Origin: Flavobacteriales bacterium UBA4585
GTDB lineage: Bacteria > Bacteroidota > Bacteroidia > Flavobacteriales > Schleiferiaceae
Length of the DNA: 10,093 bases
Assembly: GCA_949487015.1 (NCBI GenBank)
Contig: CATAQZ010000282.1
Location: forward strand, 1 to 10,093
Reading direction: 5' to 3'
The translations under genes were made by a program, and so were the position numbers. Positions 7,661 through 10,093 of the stretch are shown here, in pieces (positions within the stretch are counted from its first letter, which is position 1; each line of letters opens with the position of its first letter). The notes beneath the pieces are model-generated. The model was not told where the DNA came from. It saw nothing but the letters and a program-made list of their open reading frames with translations, and ran no database searches.

Positions 7661-7699
7661 GAACTAAAGCGGGCGACCGATGGTCGCCCGCTTTAGTTT
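7661..7699 (-). terminator. Strong hairpin, probable terminator of the T9SS cargo gene
   Basis: A perfect 17-bp inverted repeat (arms 7662-7678 and 7682-7698, loop of 3 nt, with one extra G·T pair possible at the base) begins 17 nt after the stop of the large surface-protein gene. The stem has a GC-rich core (GCGGGCGACC) and a CTAAAG/CTTTAG base. Downstream of it on the minus strand there is only a weak U tract (the CTTTAGTT end of the arm, then CGTAG). It is best read as an intrinsic terminator that insulates guaB from the upstream gene. The pairing is certain; termination is inferred. Confidence 0.8.
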
Positions 7700-7715
7700 C
7701 ATAATCTTTTAACAA

Positions 7716-10093
7716 TTAGTTAAGTAAGGTGAAGGTTCCGCGCTCCTCAATGGGAACATCTTCTATACTTCTATACTTAATATAATAGGTATAAACCCCA
7801 ATTGCTGCTGGGTCGCCGTTAACTTTACCATCCCAGCTTTCGTTGAGGTCATTAGTTCTAAAGACTTCTTGTCCCCAACGGTTCATGACGAATAATGTGT
7901 AGCTATCTGGTCTTGCAAAAACACCTTGGGGCTTCCACTTTCTATTTTCAATAACGTCTGAATTTGGACTAAATGCACTAGGTACCCATAAACGTGCCTT
8001 GTGTACTGCGCACGAAACGTTAGATCGGGCATTAAATTTCTCGCCAAACTCATCGCGCCAAGGAATGATACCATCTTTAGCGATAGCTTTAATGTAGTAG
8101 CAGAATTTACCCTTTGAGTTCGAATAAGGCTTTATATCATCATTATAAACCGAATCCGTTGTGGTTGCTGCCAATGCAAAAGAAGAACCTCCATCAATGG
8201 ATCTGTAAATCTTGTATTCCTCAACGCCTGCATCAAATTCTCTGTAATGTGTCCACGTCAGTGTGTTCGACAGATTACCGATGGCCTCAACATTAAGAAG
8301 CATATTCGTTCCAAGGTTAGATAACGTATCTAGAGCGCCACAAGAATCGCGAGAAGCAATACGATAGAAATACTTTCTATTCATTGGATCCGCCGTGTAG
8401 TCGATGAATTTCACCTCCCATGGCCCCAATGCTGGCTTCGCAACGTTACCAATAGTTAAATACGGTCCAATTTCAGCATCTGCACGCTGGATTTGATAGT
8501 CAATAACATCCGCATCCTTATCAATGTATGCGTAAAGATCAATACCGTTTTGAGACGTTACAGATGCTCTACCTAAATACAAAACTTTCGAGCCCTGTAC
8601 TACAGCTGAACTGTTACAAATCTTGTTCGAAGTACTCGTGATGGTACCTGTCGTATCCACTGCACGTACATAATAGCAATAAGAATAACCGTTGATAATA
8701 CCGTAGTGGTTAAACGTGGTATCTAACGTACCTCCTTTTAAGAGAACACCTGAGATGACACCTCCTAGAGGATCAGTAATATCACAATACAGATTGTATT
8801 CCTTCGGCTGCGTCTGAGTCCAAGTCTTATACGTGTTCCAACGAATTCTGGCGTAACCATCACACGGGTCTATACCTAAGAACAAATACATCGTACTTGA
8901 AGGTATCGTATTCCCAACGCTACTTTGGTTTCCACAGCTATCAATCGCCGTTATGACGTATTCTTCACTTTCATTCTCAGCATTTGAAAGCTGATAAATG
9001 TAAGGCATTGAAGTAGCGTAATCGGAGGCTAAAATAGAATCAACAGGCTGCAAGAACCCTGAATTATCTCTTCTGTATATTCGATAATAAACGACATCGC
9101 TATCAGAGGAAGCTTCCCATGACATAGCAGCTAGATTGCCTCCTGCAACTGTTACACTGTCAAAAACAATAGGTGCCGGCGGTGTCTTATCAGAGAAAAA
9201 TCCACTATCCGAAGAGCTAACACAAGCCGCACCATAGCGGACTTCATAATTCAACCACTCCCCACAAAAGGCAACCGTATCTGTCCAAGTGGTATCCATT
9301 GTAGTCCCCAATTGTGTCCAATTTCCTGAACTTATTGGTGCTTCCACCCAAACATCATATCCAGTAGAATCATTTCCGCGCATCCAGGGATTCCAATCTA
9401 TTTGTGCAATAGAAGAATTAGGAGGCGGAGGAAATGCTTGAAGACCAACGCGTATATTCTGCAGAACAGGTGTAGGATCTGATAACAGTCCACATCCCCC
9501 CGCAACTTGAATAGTGTAGCCGTTTACTGCATTCGGATCTGCGCCTGCGTGGGTATATGTTTGTGTTGCCCAATCATAAATGGTATCGACAATGGAAGTA
9601 TTCCCAAGCGTATCGATATGGTTAATAATGTAATAGTCCCAATTAAATCCGGTATCGGGGTTCGCTACCCAATCAAACGTGACACCTAGATCATCTTGTT
9701 GAATACAAGTATTATCGATATTCGGCATGCCAGGCATGTAATTTTTGACTTTTACGACCACCTTCTTGTAAGAAAAGCGGTTGATAGGACACTGGTCATC
9801 CTGCATACGGAGGTAGAAGGAGTATTCCGATTTTAAGGTACCACATTGGTACTCTTGGTAGAATAGGTGGTCACACGTTATGTTCCAATTAAATTGGGCA
9901 TCGTTCAAACCTGGATAGGTAAACACACCGCCAGGGTTTAATGAGGTAAGCGTCGCACAAGGTGGATTGAAAAGACAAGAATTCGCATTTCCATAATTCC
10001 CAGCAGAACTTAAATTACCACCGGAGGCGCTAAACTGGATATTCTGTGAGGAACAATTAGGATTTGGGTAAGCATCTGATGCAGTAATTTTAA
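7716..10093 (-). CDS. Large secreted FnIII-repeat protein with T9SS type B (gliding-motility-associated) C-terminal domain; 5' end beyond window
   Basis: The frame is open from the right edge to TAA at 7716, giving the last 791 residues of a larger protein. Its true start and signal peptide are outside the window; the GTG at 9926 is just an internal Val codon. The last 92 residues (7719-7994) match the gliding-motility-associated C-terminal domain (TIGR04131/CHU_C type): VPSAFSPNSDV, SYTLFVMNRWGQEVFRTND, ESWDGKVNGDPAAIGVYTYYIKY, and a final GTFTLLN. That domain targets cargo to the type IX secretion system. Upstream are about six fibronectin-III-like modules of 80-110 aa, each with a W/Y-rich strand pair such as LAAMSWEASSDSDVVYYRIYRR and a closing strand such as EEYVITAIDSCGNQS. 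Many Cys residues, including repeated DSCG motifs, suggest disulphides outside the cell. It is probably a cell-surface adhesin or structural protein; the name 'gliding' reflects the domain and does not show motility. A hairpin terminator follows directly. Confidence 0.9.
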   Translation of the reverse strand, partial: KITASDAYPNPNCSSQNIQFSASGGNLSSAGNYGNANSCLFNPPCATLTSLNPGGVFTYPGLNDAQFNWNITCDHLFYQEYQCGTLKSEYSFYLRMQDDQCPINRFSYKKVVVKVKNYMPGMPNIDNTCIQQDDLGVTFDWVANPDTGFNWDYYIINHIDTLGNTSIVDTIYDWATQTYTHAGADPNAVNGYTIQVAGGCGLLSDPTPVLQNIRVGLQAFPPPPNSSIAQIDWNPWMRGNDSTGYDVWVEAPISSGNWTQLGTTMDTTWTDTVAFCGEWLNYEVRYGAACVSSSDSGFFSDKTPPAPIVFDSVTVAGGNLAAMSWEASSDSDVVYYRIYRRDNSGFLQPVDSILASDYATSMPYIYQLSNAENESEEYVITAIDSCGNQSSVGNTIPSSTMYLFLGIDPCDGYARIRWNTYKTWTQTQPKEYNLYCDITDPLGGVISGVLLKGGTLDTTFNHYGIINGYSYCYYVRAVDTTGTITSTSNKICNSSAVVQGSKVLYLGRASVTSQNGIDLYAYIDKDADVIDYQIQRADAEIGPYLTIGNVAKPALGPWEVKFIDYTADPMNRKYFYRIASRDSCGALDTLSNLGTNMLLNVEAIGNLSNTLTWTHYREFDAGVEEYKIYRSIDGGSSFALAATTTDSVYNDDIKPYSNSKGKFCYYIKAIAKDGIIPWRDEFGEKFNARSNVSCAVHKARLWVPSAFSPNSDVIENRKWKPQGVFARPDSYTLFVMNRWGQEVFRTNDLNESWDGKVNGDPAAIGVYTYYIKYRSIEDVPIEERGTFTLLN
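7719..7994 (-). other. T9SS type B sorting domain (coding segment)
   Basis: This is the C-terminal sorting domain of the large surface protein. The core NRWGQEVF and WDGKVNGDPAAIGVYTYYIKY are canonical. The usual NGDGxND loop is altered to NSDVIENRKW. The domain should remain attached to or be processed at the outer membrane after type IX export, by family knowledge. Confidence 0.85.
8000..9731 (-). repeat. Tandem fibronectin-III-like modules (protein-level repeat)
   Basis: About six diverged modules can be aligned by eye. Their strand-B/C anchors are VTFDWVANPDTGFNWDYYI, AQIDWNPWMRGNDSTGYDVW, AAMSWEASSDSDVVYYRIY, ARIRWNTYKTWT...KEYNLY, IDLYAYIDKDADVIDYQIQ and NTLTWTHYREFDAGVEEYKIY. Closing strands carry Y-x-(I/V)-x-A and often a Cys-Gly (GGCG, DSCG, DSCG). 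DNA-level identity between the modules is low, so this is an old duplication and not a recent expansion. Module borders are approximate. Confidence 0.7.

Noticed and set aside
7617..7715. In-frame upstream extension of guaB (33 codons, starting MLKDYETK)
   Set aside because: It runs through the hairpin and putative promoter, adds nothing seen in IMPDH, and the ATG at 7616 gives the standard 490-aa protein.
7883..8074. 63-codon minus-strand open frame inside the sorting-domain region
   Set aside because: It lies in another frame over well-conserved coding sequence and shows no protein-like features.
9924..9926. GTG as a start for the large surface protein
   Set aside because: The same frame stays open to the right edge with module-like sequence (Cys, Gly and Asn rich), so this is an internal valine codon.

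Overview
The window reads as part of a Bacteroidota (Bacteroidetes) chromosome, most likely Flavobacteriia-like. Three things point that way: a large secreted protein ending in a gliding-motility-associated (type IX secretion, type B) C-terminal domain; a TAnnTTTG-type -7 element in front of guaB with little sign of Shine-Dalgarno sites; and a guaB / SurA-like / MoxR gene order that I recall from flavobacteria. Genus cannot be told from this sequence. All seven genes lie on the minus strand, so transcription runs from high to low coordinates. Coding density is very high: the only gaps are 99, 5 and 66 bases, and no gene-free stretch exceeds 300 bases. I saw no tRNA, rRNA, CRISPR array, insertion sequence or phage gene.

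Layout in transcription order. (1) 10093-7716: the 3' part of a very large cell-surface or secreted protein, made of tandem fibronectin-III-like modules and a T9SS sorting domain; its start is beyond the right edge. (2) 7661-7699: a strong 17-bp hairpin, probably the terminator of gene 1, followed at once by a putative promoter (7641-7648). (3) 7616-6144: guaB, IMP dehydrogenase. (4) 6138-4195: a 647-aa periplasmic protein with two parvulin domains and an apparent degenerate third unit. (5) 4195-3350: a small putative lipoprotein that looks like a SurA relative with an eroded parvulin domain. (6) 3384-2029: a SurA-like periplasmic chaperone/prolyl isomerase with two parvulin domains. (7) 2036-1074: a MoxR-type AAA+ ATPase. 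(8) 1007 to beyond the left edge: a membrane sensor histidine kinase, cut within its kinase core.

Genes 3-7 are almost certainly one operon: the junctions are a 5-nt gap, a 1-nt overlap, a 35-nt overlap and an 8-nt overlap. The operon joins guanine-nucleotide synthesis to three consecutive, apparently paralogous outer-membrane-protein chaperone candidates and a MoxR ATPase. The kinase follows after 66 nt and may be co-transcribed; by position it could sense envelope state, but that is inference. The most interesting structure is the three SurA-family genes in a row, at different stages of losing or duplicating parvulin domains. Nothing here is clearly a wholly new system.
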